A model generated the notes under the pieces. That model was not told the origin of the DNA and did no database searches. It saw only the letters and a program-made list of their open reading frames with translations. Below, piece by piece: positions 39,082 through 47,844 of a DNA stretch of 64,000 nucleotides (the first letter of the stretch is position 1; every line of letters begins with the position of its first letter). The stretch lies in assembly GCF_004025535.1 (NCBI RefSeq), contig NZ_QJRG01000033.1, positions 434,001-498,000 on the forward strand, read 5' to 3'. This DNA is from Pseudomonas alkylphenolica (lineage in GTDB: Bacteria > Pseudomonadota > Gammaproteobacteria > Pseudomonadales > Pseudomonadaceae). The position numbers and the translations under genes were made by a program.

Positions 39082-40458
39082 ATGTCGGTACCCCCGCGTG
39101 CCGTTCAGCTTAACGAAGCGAACGCGTTCCTTAAGGAACATCCTGAGGTTCTCTACGTTGACCTTCTGATTGCAGATATGAATGGTGTGGTGCGTGGCAA
39201 GCGCATTGAGCGCACCAGCCTCCACAAGGTTTACGAGAAAGGCATCAACCTGCCGGCCTCCCTCTTCGCATTGGATATCAACGGTTCGACCGTCGAAAGT
39301 ACCGGCCTGGGCCTGGACATCGGCGATGCCGACCGCATCTGCTATCCGATCCCCGATACCCTGTCCAACGAGCCTTGGCAGAAGCGCCCGACCGCTCAGT
39401 TGCTGATGACCATGCACGAACTCGAAGGCGAGCCGTTCTTTGCCGACCCGCGGGAAGTCCTGCGTCAGGTCGTGACCAAGTTCGACGAGCTGGGCCTGAC
39501 TATCTGCGCCGCCTTTGAACTTGAGTTCTACCTGATCGACCAGGAGAACGTGAACGGCCGTCCACAGCCACCGCGCTCGCCAATTTCCGGCAAACGCCCG
39601 ATTTCGACCCAGGTTTACCTGATCGACGACCTCGACGAGTATGTCGACTGCCTGCAGGACATCCTCGAAGGCGCCAAGGAGCAAGGCATTCCTGCCGACG
39701 CCATCGTCAAGGAAAGCGCCCCTGCACAGTTCGAAGTCAACCTGCACCACGTTGCCGACCCGATGAAGGCCTGCGACTACGCGGTACTGCTCAAGCGCCT
39801 GATCAAGAACATTGCCTACGACCATGAGATGGACACCACCTTCATGGCCAAGCCCTATCCGGGCCAGGCGGGTAATGGTCTGCACGTCCATATCTCGGTG
39901 CTGGACAAAGATGGCAAGAACATCTTCACCAGCGAGGATCCCGAGCAGAACGCCGCACTGCGTCACGCGATCGGCGGTGTGCTCGAGACCCTACCGGCGT
40001 CGATGGCGTTCCTGTGCCCGAACGTCAACTCGTACCGCCGTTTCGGTGCCCAGTTCTACGTCCCCAACTCGCCGAGCTGGGGCCTGGACAACCGTACCGT
40101 GGCCCTGCGTGTGCCGACCGGCTCACCGGATGCCGTGCGCATCGAACACCGTGTAGCCGGTGCCGACGCCAACCCGTACCTGCTGATGGCTGCCGTGCTG
40201 GCCGGCGTTCACCATGGTTTGACCAACAAGGTCGAGCCGGGCGAGCCGACCGAAGGCAACTCCTACGAGCAGAACGAGCAGAGCCTGCCGAACAACTTGC
40301 GTGATGCACTGCGCGAGCTGGATGACAGCGAGATCCTGGCCAAGTACATCGACCCGAAATACATCGATATCTTCGTGGCCTGTAAAGAGAGCGAGCTGGA
40401 GGAGTTCGAACACTCCATCTCCGACCTCGAGTACAACTGGTACCTGCATACCGTGTAA
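39082..40458 (+). CDS. spuI: glutamylpolyamine synthetase (SpuI-like)
   Basis: A 458-residue glutamine-synthetase-like ligase, paralogous to SpuB and divergent from it. Signatures are LLIADMNGVVRGKRIE near residue 28, AAFELEFYLIDQENVNG, GNGLHVHISVLDKDGKN and DAVRIEHRVAGADANPYLLMAA. The predicted reaction is glutamate plus putrescine or another polyamine plus ATP to gamma-glutamyl-polyamine. Two ligases with different amine preferences are known for Pseudomonas spu loci; preference cannot be read here. A REP pair follows the stop. Confidence 0.9.
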   Translation: MSVPPRAVQLNEANAFLKEHPEVLYVDLLIADMNGVVRGKRIERTSLHKVYEKGINLPASLFALDINGSTVESTGLGLDIGDADRICYPIPDTLSNEPWQKRPTAQLLMTMHELEGEPFFADPREVLRQVVTKFDELGLTICAAFELEFYLIDQENVNGRPQPPRSPISGKRPISTQVYLIDDLDEYVDCLQDILEGAKEQGIPADAIVKESAPAQFEVNLHHVADPMKACDYAVLLKRLIKNIAYDHEMDTTFMAKPYPGQAGNGLHVHISVLDKDGKNIFTSEDPEQNAALRHAIGGVLETLPASMAFLCPNVNSYRRFGAQFYVPNSPSWGLDNRTVALRVPTGSPDAVRIEHRVAGADANPYLLMAAVLAGVHHGLTNKVEPGEPTEGNSYEQNEQSLPNNLRDALRELDDSEILAKYIDPKYIDIFVACKESELEEFEHSISDLEYNWYLHTV

Positions 40459-40464
40459 CAACCG

Positions 40465-40533
40465 CTTCGCGGCGGTCCGGTAAACCCGCCCCCACAGGGA
40501 CATACTCCTGTGGGAGCGGGTTTACCCGCGAAG
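40465..40533. repeat. inverted REP pair after spuI, left unit degenerate
   Basis: The right unit, 40507-40533, is a canonical REP (CCTGTGGGAGCGGGTTTACC, CGCGAAG). The left unit, 40465-40498, has an extra GGCGGTCC-like segment between CTTCGC and GGTAAACCCGCC, so its hairpin is altered. The pair lies between the convergent spuI and argA genes. Confidence 0.85.
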
Positions 40534-40556
40534 GGATTTATCCGTTCCTACGGGCG

Positions 40557-41855
40557 TTACAACGTCTTCTCAAAAATCTTCGAATTGCGCTGATAGTTGT
40601 ACAGCGAAGCCCTGGCCGCCGGCAGCCGCTCGACCCCGCTGGGTACGAAGCCCCGCTCGCGGAACCAGTGCGCCGTCCGGGTCGTCAGTACAAACAGAGT
40701 GTTGAGGCCCATCTCCCGCGCCCGCGTCTCGATACGCTCAAGCAACTCATCACCGCGCCCGCCGTGACGATACTCGGGATTGACCGCCAGGCACGCCAGC
40801 TCGCCGGCTTCGGAGTCTGCAATCGGGTACAGCGCCGCACAGGCGATAATCATGCCTTCCCGCTCGACCACACTGAACTGCTCGATCTCGCGCTCCAGCA
40901 CCTCACGCGAGCGACGTACCAGGATGCCCTGCTCTTCCAGCGGGCTGATCAGGTCAAGCAGACCACCGACATCTTCAATTTCCGCTTCACGCACCTTCTC
41001 GAACTGCTCCTGGGCCACGAGGGTGCCACCGCCATTGCGGGTGAACAGCTCGGTGAGCAAGGCGCCGTCTTCGGCGTAACTGACGATATGGCTACGCGCC
41101 ACGCCACCACGGCAGGCCTCGGCGGCGGCATCGAGCAGTTCACCCTGATAATCGCTGCCCAAGCGCGCCAGGTGCGCGGGAACCTGCTGCGGACGCAGTT
41201 CACGCACCAGCCGCCCTTGCTCATCGAGCAAGCCGCGCTCAGCGCCGAACAGCAGCAACTTGTCGGCTTCCAGCTCGATGGCGGCGCGGGTTGCGACGTC
41301 TTCGCAGGCGAGGTTGAAAATTTCCCCGGTGGGCGAATAGCCCAGAGGCGACAACAGCACGATCGAACGCTCGTCGAGCAGGCGATTGATGCCTTTGCGG
41401 TCAACCCGGCGCACTTCACCGGTATGGTGATAGTCGACCCCTTCGAGCACACCGATCGGCCGCGCCGTCACCAGGTTGCCGGAGGCCACGCGCAGCCGCG
41501 AGCCCTGCATCGGCGAGGCGGCCATGTCCATCGACAGGCGCGCTTCAATGGCGATGCGCAACTGCCCCACCGCATCGATCACGCACTCCAGCGTGGCGGC
41601 ATCGGTGATGCGCATGCCGCGATGGTAGTGCGGGGTCAGGCCGCGACTGCTCAGGCGGGTTTCGATCTGCGGGCGCGAACCGTGCACCAGCACCAGCCGA
41701 ACCCCAAGGCTGTGCAGCAGCACCAGGTCGTGGACGATGTTGCCGAAGTTGGGATGTTCGACGCCGTCGCCGGGCAACATGACCACAAAGGTGCATTCCC
41801 GGTGAGCGTTGATGTAAGGCGAAGCATGACGCAGCCAGTTGACGTAATCGGGCAT
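40557..41855 (-). CDS. argA: amino-acid N-acetyltransferase (N-acetylglutamate synthase)
   Basis: A 432-residue classical ArgA. An N-terminal amino-acid-kinase-like domain (about residues 15-280: LVHGSRPQIETRLSSRG) binds arginine as feedback inhibitor. A C-terminal GNAT domain (about 290-430) has the acetyl-CoA loop YRHGGRGDELLERIE and ends with WFRERGFVPSGVERLP. It makes N-acetylglutamate for arginine synthesis. The start at 41855 gives the usual family length; an extension to 41900 is unlikely. argE lies 115 bases upstream on the same strand. Confidence 0.95.
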   Translation of the reverse strand: MPDYVNWLRHASPYINAHRECTFVVMLPGDGVEHPNFGNIVHDLVLLHSLGVRLVLVHGSRPQIETRLSSRGLTPHYHRGMRITDAATLECVIDAVGQLRIAIEARLSMDMAASPMQGSRLRVASGNLVTARPIGVLEGVDYHHTGEVRRVDRKGINRLLDERSIVLLSPLGYSPTGEIFNLACEDVATRAAIELEADKLLLFGAERGLLDEQGRLVRELRPQQVPAHLARLGSDYQGELLDAAAEACRGGVARSHIVSYAEDGALLTELFTRNGGGTLVAQEQFEKVREAEIEDVGGLLDLISPLEEQGILVRRSREVLEREIEQFSVVEREGMIIACAALYPIADSEAGELACLAVNPEYRHGGRGDELLERIETRAREMGLNTLFVLTTRTAHWFRERGFVPSGVERLPAARASLYNYQRNSKIFEKTL

Positions 41856-41970
41856 AACCAAAGAGCCTGTAAAAAATTGGACAAAAACGGGAAAGCACAC
41901 AGCGCTCGAAGGGTTATCGTCGGAACAGGCTTGGCGTCACGCGCAATCTCCTTGGGGAAAACGGCTGAAC

Positions 41971-43128
41971 TCAGCGGGCAATTACCGGGCTCAGGCAATA
42001 ATGTTCAATCAGTTCACGCAATAGACGCACAGTAGGCTGCAAGCGTGACATTTCAAGGTACTCGCCCGGCTGATGGGCACAGGCGATGTCGCCGGGGCCC
42101 AACACCAGGGTTTCGCAGCCCAGTCGCTGAAGATAAGGCGCTTCAGTGCCAAAGGCTACCGCTTCGGCGCGATGACCGGTAAGACGTTCGGCTACCTTGA
42201 CCAGTTCCGCATCGGCGGCCTGCTCGAAGGGCGGCACTTCGGGGAACAACGGCGCGTATTCGATCTGCACCTGATGCTGCTCGGCCAGCGGCACCAGCTT
42301 CTGGCGAATCGCCGCTCGCAGGGCCTGCGGGTCCATCCCCGGCAGCGGCCGCAGGTCGAACTCAAGTGCACATTGCCCGCATATCCGGTTGGGGTTGTCG
42401 CCGCCATGGATGCAGCCGAAGTTCAGGGTCGGTTGCGGCACGCTGAACTGGGCATTGTTGAATTCCTTCTGCCATTGCCGGCGCAAGCCCATCAGCTCAC
42501 CCATCACCTGATGCATGGCTTCCAGCGCGCTATGGCCAAGACTGGGATCCGACGAATGGCCACTGCGCCCGAGGATGTCGATGCGCTCCATCATCACCCC
42601 CTTGTGCAGGCGGATCGGCTTGAGCCCGGTCGGCTCACCGATCACTGCCGCCCGCCCCAACGGCCGGCCAGCCTCGGCCAATGCGCGGGCACCCGACATC
42701 GAACTCTCTTCGTCGCAGGTGGCAAGGATCAGCAAAGGCTGTTTGAAATCATGGGCCAGCAGCGGCTGCACGGCCTCGATGATCAGGGCGAAGAAGCCTT
42801 TCATGTCGCAGCTGCCAAGGCCCACCCAACGACCATCGACTTCGGTCAGCTTGAGCGGGTCGGTGCTCCACAACTGAGGATCGTATGGCACCGTATCGCT
42901 GTGCCCGGCCAGCACCAGACCGCCCGGGCCACTGCCATAAGACGCCAGCAGGTTGAACTTGCCCGGGTTCACCTGCTGGATGTCGCAGTCAAAACCGAGG
43001 TCGCCCAGCCACCCGGCCAGCAGGTCGATCACCGCACGGTTGGACTGGTCCAGCGCAGGTTGGGTACAGCTGACCGAGGGTGCGGCAATCAGCGCGGCAA
43101 ACTGGTCTTTGAGCGATGGCAACGGCAT
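41971..43128 (-). CDS. argE: acetylornithine deacetylase
   Basis: A 385-residue M20 metallopeptidase-family enzyme that releases ornithine from N-acetylornithine. The dinuclear metal site is seen in LAGHSDTVPYD (His, Asp), the bridging SCDMKG aspartate, the TCDEESSMSG glutamates and a C-terminal histidine in DIACAHQPGEYLE. The ATG at 43128 has GAGGAG in front. Together with argA it suggests both linear and recycling routes of acetyl-group use; pseudomonads also have argJ elsewhere. Confidence 0.9.
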   Translation of the reverse strand: MPLPSLKDQFAALIAAPSVSCTQPALDQSNRAVIDLLAGWLGDLGFDCDIQQVNPGKFNLLASYGSGPGGLVLAGHSDTVPYDPQLWSTDPLKLTEVDGRWVGLGSCDMKGFFALIIEAVQPLLAHDFKQPLLILATCDEESSMSGARALAEAGRPLGRAAVIGEPTGLKPIRLHKGVMMERIDILGRSGHSSDPSLGHSALEAMHQVMGELMGLRRQWQKEFNNAQFSVPQPTLNFGCIHGGDNPNRICGQCALEFDLRPLPGMDPQALRAAIRQKLVPLAEQHQVQIEYAPLFPEVPPFEQAADAELVKVAERLTGHRAEAVAFGTEAPYLQRLGCETLVLGPGDIACAHQPGEYLEMSRLQPTVRLLRELIEHYCLSPVIAR

Positions 43129-43255
43129 GCGCGTTCTCCTCGGGACGAAACCCATCATAGGGCCATCGGGCACCTGGAATAAACCGTCGACGGCCGAGTC
43201 CTGTACACTGCACGGCCAAGACGCTCCCTGTCATCCGAGCCTGGATTACCCAGCA

Positions 43256-44647
43256 ATGCACAAAGAAACCGAAATCAAACTGCGGGTCAGCCGCGAGACG
43301 CTCGCCGCCCTGCGCGAGCACCCATTGCTGAAGAAGCGCAACAAGTCCGGCTGGCAGCAGCGCGAGCTGCTTAACCAGTACTTCGACACCCCCGAGCGTG
43401 ACCTGGCTGCAGCCAAGGTCGCCCTGCGCCTGCGCCGCGACGGCGATGTGGTCATTCAGACCCTCAAGACCCGCGGCCAGAGCGTCGCCGGCCTGTCGCA
43501 GCGCAACGAACACGAATGGGAGCTGCCCAAGGCCAAACTGGACCTGAAGAAGCTCGACGACACCTGCTGGCCGGCCGAACTGGCCGAGCTGGACAAAAAG
43601 ACCATCAAGGCGCTGTTCACCACCGACTTCACCCGCGAATACGCGGAAATTGCCTGGGGCCGCGGCAAGTCCAAAGTAGTGATCGAGGCAGCCCTGGACC
43701 TGGGCACAGTGGTCGCGGGCAAGCAGAAAGAAGAAATCTGCGAGCTGGAACTGGAGCTGCGCGAAGGTGAGCCCGAGGCGCTGCTGGAACTGGCTGCCGA
43801 GCTGTCCGCCAGCCTGCCGCTGTTCCCTTGCGACATCAGCAAGGCCGAACGCGGCTATCGCCTGCTCGACCCGGCCAGCTACGCCTTGAGCCTGACCGCA
43901 AGCGAGCTCAGCGCCGAAATGTCGGTAGATGACGCCTTTGCCGCGCTCGCCCTGCAATTGCTCGGCGCCAGCCAGCGCCTGGCTGAGCAGTATCGCTTCA
44001 ACGGCCACTGGCGCCTGCTGCAAGACTGGGTGCAGGCCCTCGCCGAACTGCGCGCCCTGGCCAGCAGCCTTGGCCAGGCGGCGCCGCGTACCACCACGGC
44101 GGCCCTGCGCAGCAGCCTCGATGCCCTGCTCGAAGACTGGCGCCCACTGGTATTGGCCGGAAACGACGACGAAGACGTACGCCGCGCCGCGCCGGAACAG
44201 TTCGCCGAAGAGCTGCTCGACACCCGCTGGGGTCAGTTCTCCCTGGAAACCTCGCGCTGGCTGCTGGCCCGCGGCTGGACCGTCGAGCGCAACAAGCGCG
44301 GCGACCGCCAGGGCGCTGCCCAGTTGGCCAACTGGCTGAACGTACTGCTGGCTGACGAAGCCAAGGCGCTGAACCTGCCGCTGTACCATCGCCAGCCGGA
44401 AGACCTGGCCGAGCAACTGCCGCGTATCGAGCGCCTGTTGGCCTGGTTGCACCATGCCCGTCAGGTACTGGAAAGCCCGGACCTGGACCGCCTGTTCGGT
44501 GAACTGAACAAACTGCACGAACTGGCCAACTTGCCGATCAGCGACGAAGTGGAAGCAGACGTGCGCACCGAAGTGCTGGACGCCCGTGCCCAACAGGTCA
44601 TGGCCGTGTTCCAGAGCCGTGGCTGGAAACACCTGCTGCGCAAGTAA
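43256..44647 (+). CDS. CYTH and CHAD domain protein, probable inorganic triphosphatase
   Basis: A 463-residue YgiF-type protein. It opens with the CYTH signature ETEIKLRV (residues 4-11), and the tunnel-lining residues include LRLRRDGDVVIQTLKTRG and ELELREGEPEALLELA (to about 200). A CHAD helical domain covers about 220-460, rich in His, Arg and Glu pairs for polyphosphate binding. The expected activity is hydrolysis of inorganic tripolyphosphate. It is divergent from argE and converges with the Lrp gene, with three bases between stops. Confidence 0.9.
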   Translation: MHKETEIKLRVSRETLAALREHPLLKKRNKSGWQQRELLNQYFDTPERDLAAAKVALRLRRDGDVVIQTLKTRGQSVAGLSQRNEHEWELPKAKLDLKKLDDTCWPAELAELDKKTIKALFTTDFTREYAEIAWGRGKSKVVIEAALDLGTVVAGKQKEEICELELELREGEPEALLELAAELSASLPLFPCDISKAERGYRLLDPASYALSLTASELSAEMSVDDAFAALALQLLGASQRLAEQYRFNGHWRLLQDWVQALAELRALASSLGQAAPRTTTAALRSSLDALLEDWRPLVLAGNDDEDVRRAAPEQFAEELLDTRWGQFSLETSRWLLARGWTVERNKRGDRQGAAQLANWLNVLLADEAKALNLPLYHRQPEDLAEQLPRIERLLAWLHHARQVLESPDLDRLFGELNKLHELANLPISDEVEADVRTEVLDARAQQVMAVFQSRGWKHLLRK

Positions 44648-44650
44648 GCC

Positions 44651-45121
44651 CTAGCGCAGCACAGGTAGACTCGTCGTGGACTTGATTTCAGACAAGGCCA
44701 CGATCGAGTTGACCTCCTGGATCCCCGGCACCATCGACAGCTTTTCGAAGAAGAACCGTTCGTAGGCTTCGATGTCCGGGGTGACGATCCTCAGCAAGAA
44801 ATCCACCGCCCCCATCAGCACATAGCATTCCAGCACTTCTTCAAAACCGCGGATCGCCTCGGTGAATTCGGTGAAGTTGGAGCGACCGTGGGCGTTGAGT
44901 TTTACCTCGGCGAAAATCTGCGTATTCAGGCCGATCTTCTTGCGGTCAAGCAGGGTCACCTGCCCGCGAATCACCCCCTCCTCCTTCAGGCGCTGAATCC
45001 GCCGCCAGCACGGTGACTGCGACAGCCCTACGCGTTCGGCAATCTGCGCACTGGAAAGCGAAGCATCCTCTTGCAACAGGGCCAGGATACGTCGGTCATA
45101 AGCGTCCAATTCGCTTTGCAT
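44651..45121 (-). CDS. Lrp/AsnC-family transcriptional regulator
   Basis: A 156-residue regulator. The N-terminal helix-turn-helix (about residues 5-60: RILALLQEDASLSSAQIAERVGLSQSPCWRRIQRL) is followed by an AsnC/RAM ligand domain (about 70-145) that binds an amino acid. The start at 45121 gives the family N-terminus; an in-frame upstream start at 45145 is less likely. It is divergent from a 106-residue unknown gene, which it may regulate. The effector cannot be told. Confidence 0.93.
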   Translation of the reverse strand: MQSELDAYDRRILALLQEDASLSSAQIAERVGLSQSPCWRRIQRLKEEGVIRGQVTLLDRKKIGLNTQIFAEVKLNAHGRSNFTEFTEAIRGFEEVLECYVLMGAVDFLLRIVTPDIEAYERFFFEKLSMVPGIQEVNSIVALSEIKSTTSLPVLR

Positions 45122-45247
45122 AATAATTTCCTTTCTATGCACCAAGACGAATTATTCAATTCAATAACTCGCCATACTCGCTGATCTTAGAGAAAAAATT
45201 CCCGCGTGCGCATGTAAAAATCTCTCGCACTGATACCGGAGAATCTC

Positions 45248-45568
45248 ATGAGCGCACTTGAACGCTTCGACAGCCCTGTCACCCCGTTGCGTGACGACGT
45301 CTGGGCGGCCAGCAGCGCCCTTAGCTACGTGCGCTACCAGCTGCAGGTCGAAGCCGAGCCAGACAGCCTCTGCCGGGTGCTGAACCTGTTTGCCCTGCAG
45401 TTTCTGACGCCACACAAGGTGGTGATGAACCAGTGCGACGATGTGCTGGAGGTAGAGCTCGAGATTGGCGGCCTGAGCTGGCACCGGGCCGAGTTGATTG
45501 CACAAAAAATGCGCAACCTGATTTGTGTCGACGAGGTGGTCCTGGCGCTGGCCCATCGCCCGGACTGA
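45248..45568 (+). CDS. conserved-looking hypothetical protein, 106 residues, possible ACT-like fold
   Basis: A 106-residue cytoplasmic protein with no signal or membrane segment. The ATG is preceded by CCGGAG. The pattern YQLQVEAEPDSLCRVLNLFALQFLTP, then VLEVELEIGG, LSWHRAELIAQKMRNLICVDEVVLA resembles an ACT-type beta-alpha-beta-beta-alpha-beta regulatory fold as in small subunits of acetolactate synthase. This is fold-level resemblance judged by eye. Its position divergent from an Lrp-family gene would suit an amino-acid-binding role. Confidence 0.7.
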   Translation: MSALERFDSPVTPLRDDVWAASSALSYVRYQLQVEAEPDSLCRVLNLFALQFLTPHKVVMNQCDDVLEVELEIGGLSWHRAELIAQKMRNLICVDEVVLALAHRPD

Positions 45569-45667
45569 ACCGGGACACGCCTGGAAATGCATCCGGGCCT
45601 TGCTATTCCCCACAGCCAGCTAAGCTTGTGATTGCCACCCCTTCAGGCAGCAAGGCAAGGACGCCAC

Positions 45668-47371
45668 ATGACTGTCAGCCAAAAGGACCGCAGGCTGACG
45701 CTCGAGTGCCTGCTGGGCGACCTGCTTGATGCCCGGCTCATCAGCCATGACGCCGTCCAGGCACTGCGCGCTCAAGCTACCGCCAGCGATACCCACCCAC
45801 TCGAACACGTCGCCCACCAGGCTTTGCCTGACCCTCGCCAACCGGGTCAGCGCCTGAATCTGGAAACCCTGTGTCAATGGCTGGGCAGGCGCAGCGGGCT
45901 GCCCTACCTGCACATCGATCCGCTGCAACTCGACCTGGTGGCAACCACTGGCCTGATGTCTGCCACCTTTGCTCAACGTCACGGCATCCTGGTGATTGCC
46001 GATGACGCCCAGGGCGTCACGGTGGCCAGCGCCGAACCCTATGTCAGATCATGGGAAGCCGACCTGGCCCAGGTATTGCGCCGCCCGATCAGGCATGTGC
46101 TGGCCAGCCCGGTACAGATTCGCCAGTTCAGCCAGGCGTTCTTTCACCTGGCTCATTCGGTCAATGGTGCCAGCCGCCAACAGAGAGGGGCCGCCTCGCC
46201 AGGCAACCTCGAGCACCTGCTTGAGCTGGGCGCGCAAGGTCAGCGATCAGAAGACGATGATGCCCATATCGTCACCATCGTCGACTGGCTGCTGCAATAC
46301 GCGTTCGATCAACGGGCCAGTGATATCCATCTGGAACCCAGGCGGGACCAGGGGCAATTGCGCTTTCGCATTGATGGGGTGCTGCACCCGGTCTATCAGT
46401 TTCCGGCGGAAGTCACCCTGGCCGTGGTCAGTCGCCTGAAAACCCTCGGGCGTATGAACGTGGCTGAAAAACGCCGGCCTCAGGATGGCCGGATCAAGAC
46501 GCGCCTGCCGGCCGGCAACGATGTTGAGCTACGCCTGTCGACCCTGCCAACCACCTTCGGCGAGAAGCTGGTGATGCGCATTTTCGACCCGCACCTGATG
46601 CAGCACGACTTCCACCAGTTGGGCCTTGCAGGCGACACCCTGGCATGCTGGCAGGCCATGATCGGCCAGCGCCACGGCCTGATCCTGGTCACAGGGCCGA
46701 CCGGGTCCGGCAAGACCAGTACCCTTTACGCCACCCTGAAGTACCTGGCAACGCCTCAGGTGAATGTGTGCACGGTTGAAGACCCGATCGAAATGGTTGA
46801 ACCCCGGTTCAATCAACTGCAGGTCCACCCGGCCATCGACCTGGGCTTTGCCGAAGGCGCCCGGGCCCTGCTGCGCCAAGACCCGGACATCATCATGATT
46901 GGCGAGATCCGTGACCTGGAAACGGCCCAGGTGGCCTTCCAGGCAGCATTGACCGGCCATCTGGTCCTGTCGACCTTGCACACTAACGATGCTTGCAGTG
47001 CGATCAGCCGCTTGATTGAGCTGGGGGTAGCGCCGCACCTGATCAACGCCGGGCTGATCGGTGTGTTGGCTCAGCGCCTGGTGCGCACCCTCTGCGCGGT
47101 GTGCAAAGTACCGAACGAAAGGAGTGGCTACAGCGCCGCCGGCTGCAACGCGTGTCGGCAGACCGGTTATCACGGCCGCAGCGCCATTCATGAACTACTG
47201 AGGATAAGCACTGCCCTCAAAGCCGGTATTTGCCACGATACCGACCTCGCCCTGCTGCGCCGGAAAGCCGCAGAAGAAGGTCTGCTCAGCTTGCTGCAGA
47301 GCGGTGAACAGAAAGTGGCTGCCGGCCTGACCACGCGGGCAGAAGTATTGAGCGTGGCGCCAGGGAACTAG
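45668..47371 (+). CDS. PilB/GspE-type secretion ATPase, isolated
   Basis: A 567-residue type II/IV secretion or pilus assembly ATPase. The N-terminal domain (to about 150) is MshE/GspE-like. Walker A is GPTGSGKT at residues 343-350, followed by Asp box and Walker B elements (LLRQDPDIIMIGEIRDLETA) and a His box (HLVLSTLHTND). The C-terminal zinc loop is present (CAVCK, then CNACRQTGYHGR). The ATG at 45668 is preceded by AAGGACG. No other pilus or type II secretion gene lies near, so its machine must be encoded elsewhere. GspE versus PilB cannot be decided here. Confidence 0.88.
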   Translation: MTVSQKDRRLTLECLLGDLLDARLISHDAVQALRAQATASDTHPLEHVAHQALPDPRQPGQRLNLETLCQWLGRRSGLPYLHIDPLQLDLVATTGLMSATFAQRHGILVIADDAQGVTVASAEPYVRSWEADLAQVLRRPIRHVLASPVQIRQFSQAFFHLAHSVNGASRQQRGAASPGNLEHLLELGAQGQRSEDDDAHIVTIVDWLLQYAFDQRASDIHLEPRRDQGQLRFRIDGVLHPVYQFPAEVTLAVVSRLKTLGRMNVAEKRRPQDGRIKTRLPAGNDVELRLSTLPTTFGEKLVMRIFDPHLMQHDFHQLGLAGDTLACWQAMIGQRHGLILVTGPTGSGKTSTLYATLKYLATPQVNVCTVEDPIEMVEPRFNQLQVHPAIDLGFAEGARALLRQDPDIIMIGEIRDLETAQVAFQAALTGHLVLSTLHTNDACSAISRLIELGVAPHLINAGLIGVLAQRLVRTLCAVCKVPNERSGYSAAGCNACRQTGYHGRSAIHELLRISTALKAGICHDTDLALLRRKAAEEGLLSLLQSGEQKVAAGLTTRAEVLSVAPGN

Positions 47372-47424
47372 ATTCGGGCGAACCAATCCAATCGGCCAGT
47401 TCACCTCAGTTGGAGTCACCCTCG

Positions 47425-47739
47425 ATGCGTCTCAACGTTGCAGTCGCAACCCTTGCCCTGCTTTCCCTGCCTGTCGGTTCGGCCATGGCCGATACATTCT
47501 GGCGCAATGTAATTACCTCCGGCGCAACCACCGGCTCCACCTACCTGACGTCCAAGGACCACAAGCTGGTCGCAGCCGCGCAGGATGATGCCAGCAGCTT
47601 TGTCGCCAGCGAAGGCGCCATTCGCGGCCCCTACCTGGAAGCGGCCATGCGCACTGCCCGCGCTGAAAACCCGGATCTCAACGTCAGCGACATGGACCTG
47701 GCCAACGCGATCCTGGCCAAAAATGCTGTAGTGGACTGA
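47425..47739 (+). CDS. DUF2388 family exported protein
   Basis: A 104-residue protein with a signal peptide (VAVATLALLSLPVGSAMA) and a mature part of about 80 residues with LVAAAQDDASSFVASEGAIRGPYLEAAMRTAR, the hallmark of DUF2388, a family largely known from Pseudomonas. Function is unknown. The ATG at 47425 is preceded by TGGAG. It follows the PilB-like gene by 53 bases and ends before a REP pair; a functional link is not evident. Confidence 0.85.
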   Translation: MRLNVAVATLALLSLPVGSAMADTFWRNVITSGATTGSTYLTSKDHKLVAAAQDDASSFVASEGAIRGPYLEAAMRTARAENPDLNVSDMDLANAILAKNAVVD

Positions 47740-47768
47740 CCCCAAAACCTGGACAGTTAACTAGAAGC

Positions 47769-47836
47769 CTTCGCGGGTAAACCCGCTCCCACAGGGGAAG
47801 TGCAATGGACCTGTGGGAGCGGGTTCACCCGCGAAG
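47769..47836. repeat. inverted REP pair between DUF2388 gene and gcvP
   Basis: Two 27-base units in opposite orientation: 47769-47795 (CTTCGCGGGTAAACCCGCTC, CCACAGG) and 47810-47836 (CCTGTGGGAGCGGGTTCACC, CGCGAAG), 14 bases apart. It lies between two converging genes, 8 bases from the gcvP stop. Confidence 0.93.
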
Positions 47837-47844
47837 AAGCAGCG

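Noticed and set aside
42989..44632. 547-codon open frame on the minus strand
   Set aside because: It is antisense to the CYTH-CHAD gene and runs into argE; it lacks a good ribosome site and family motifs.
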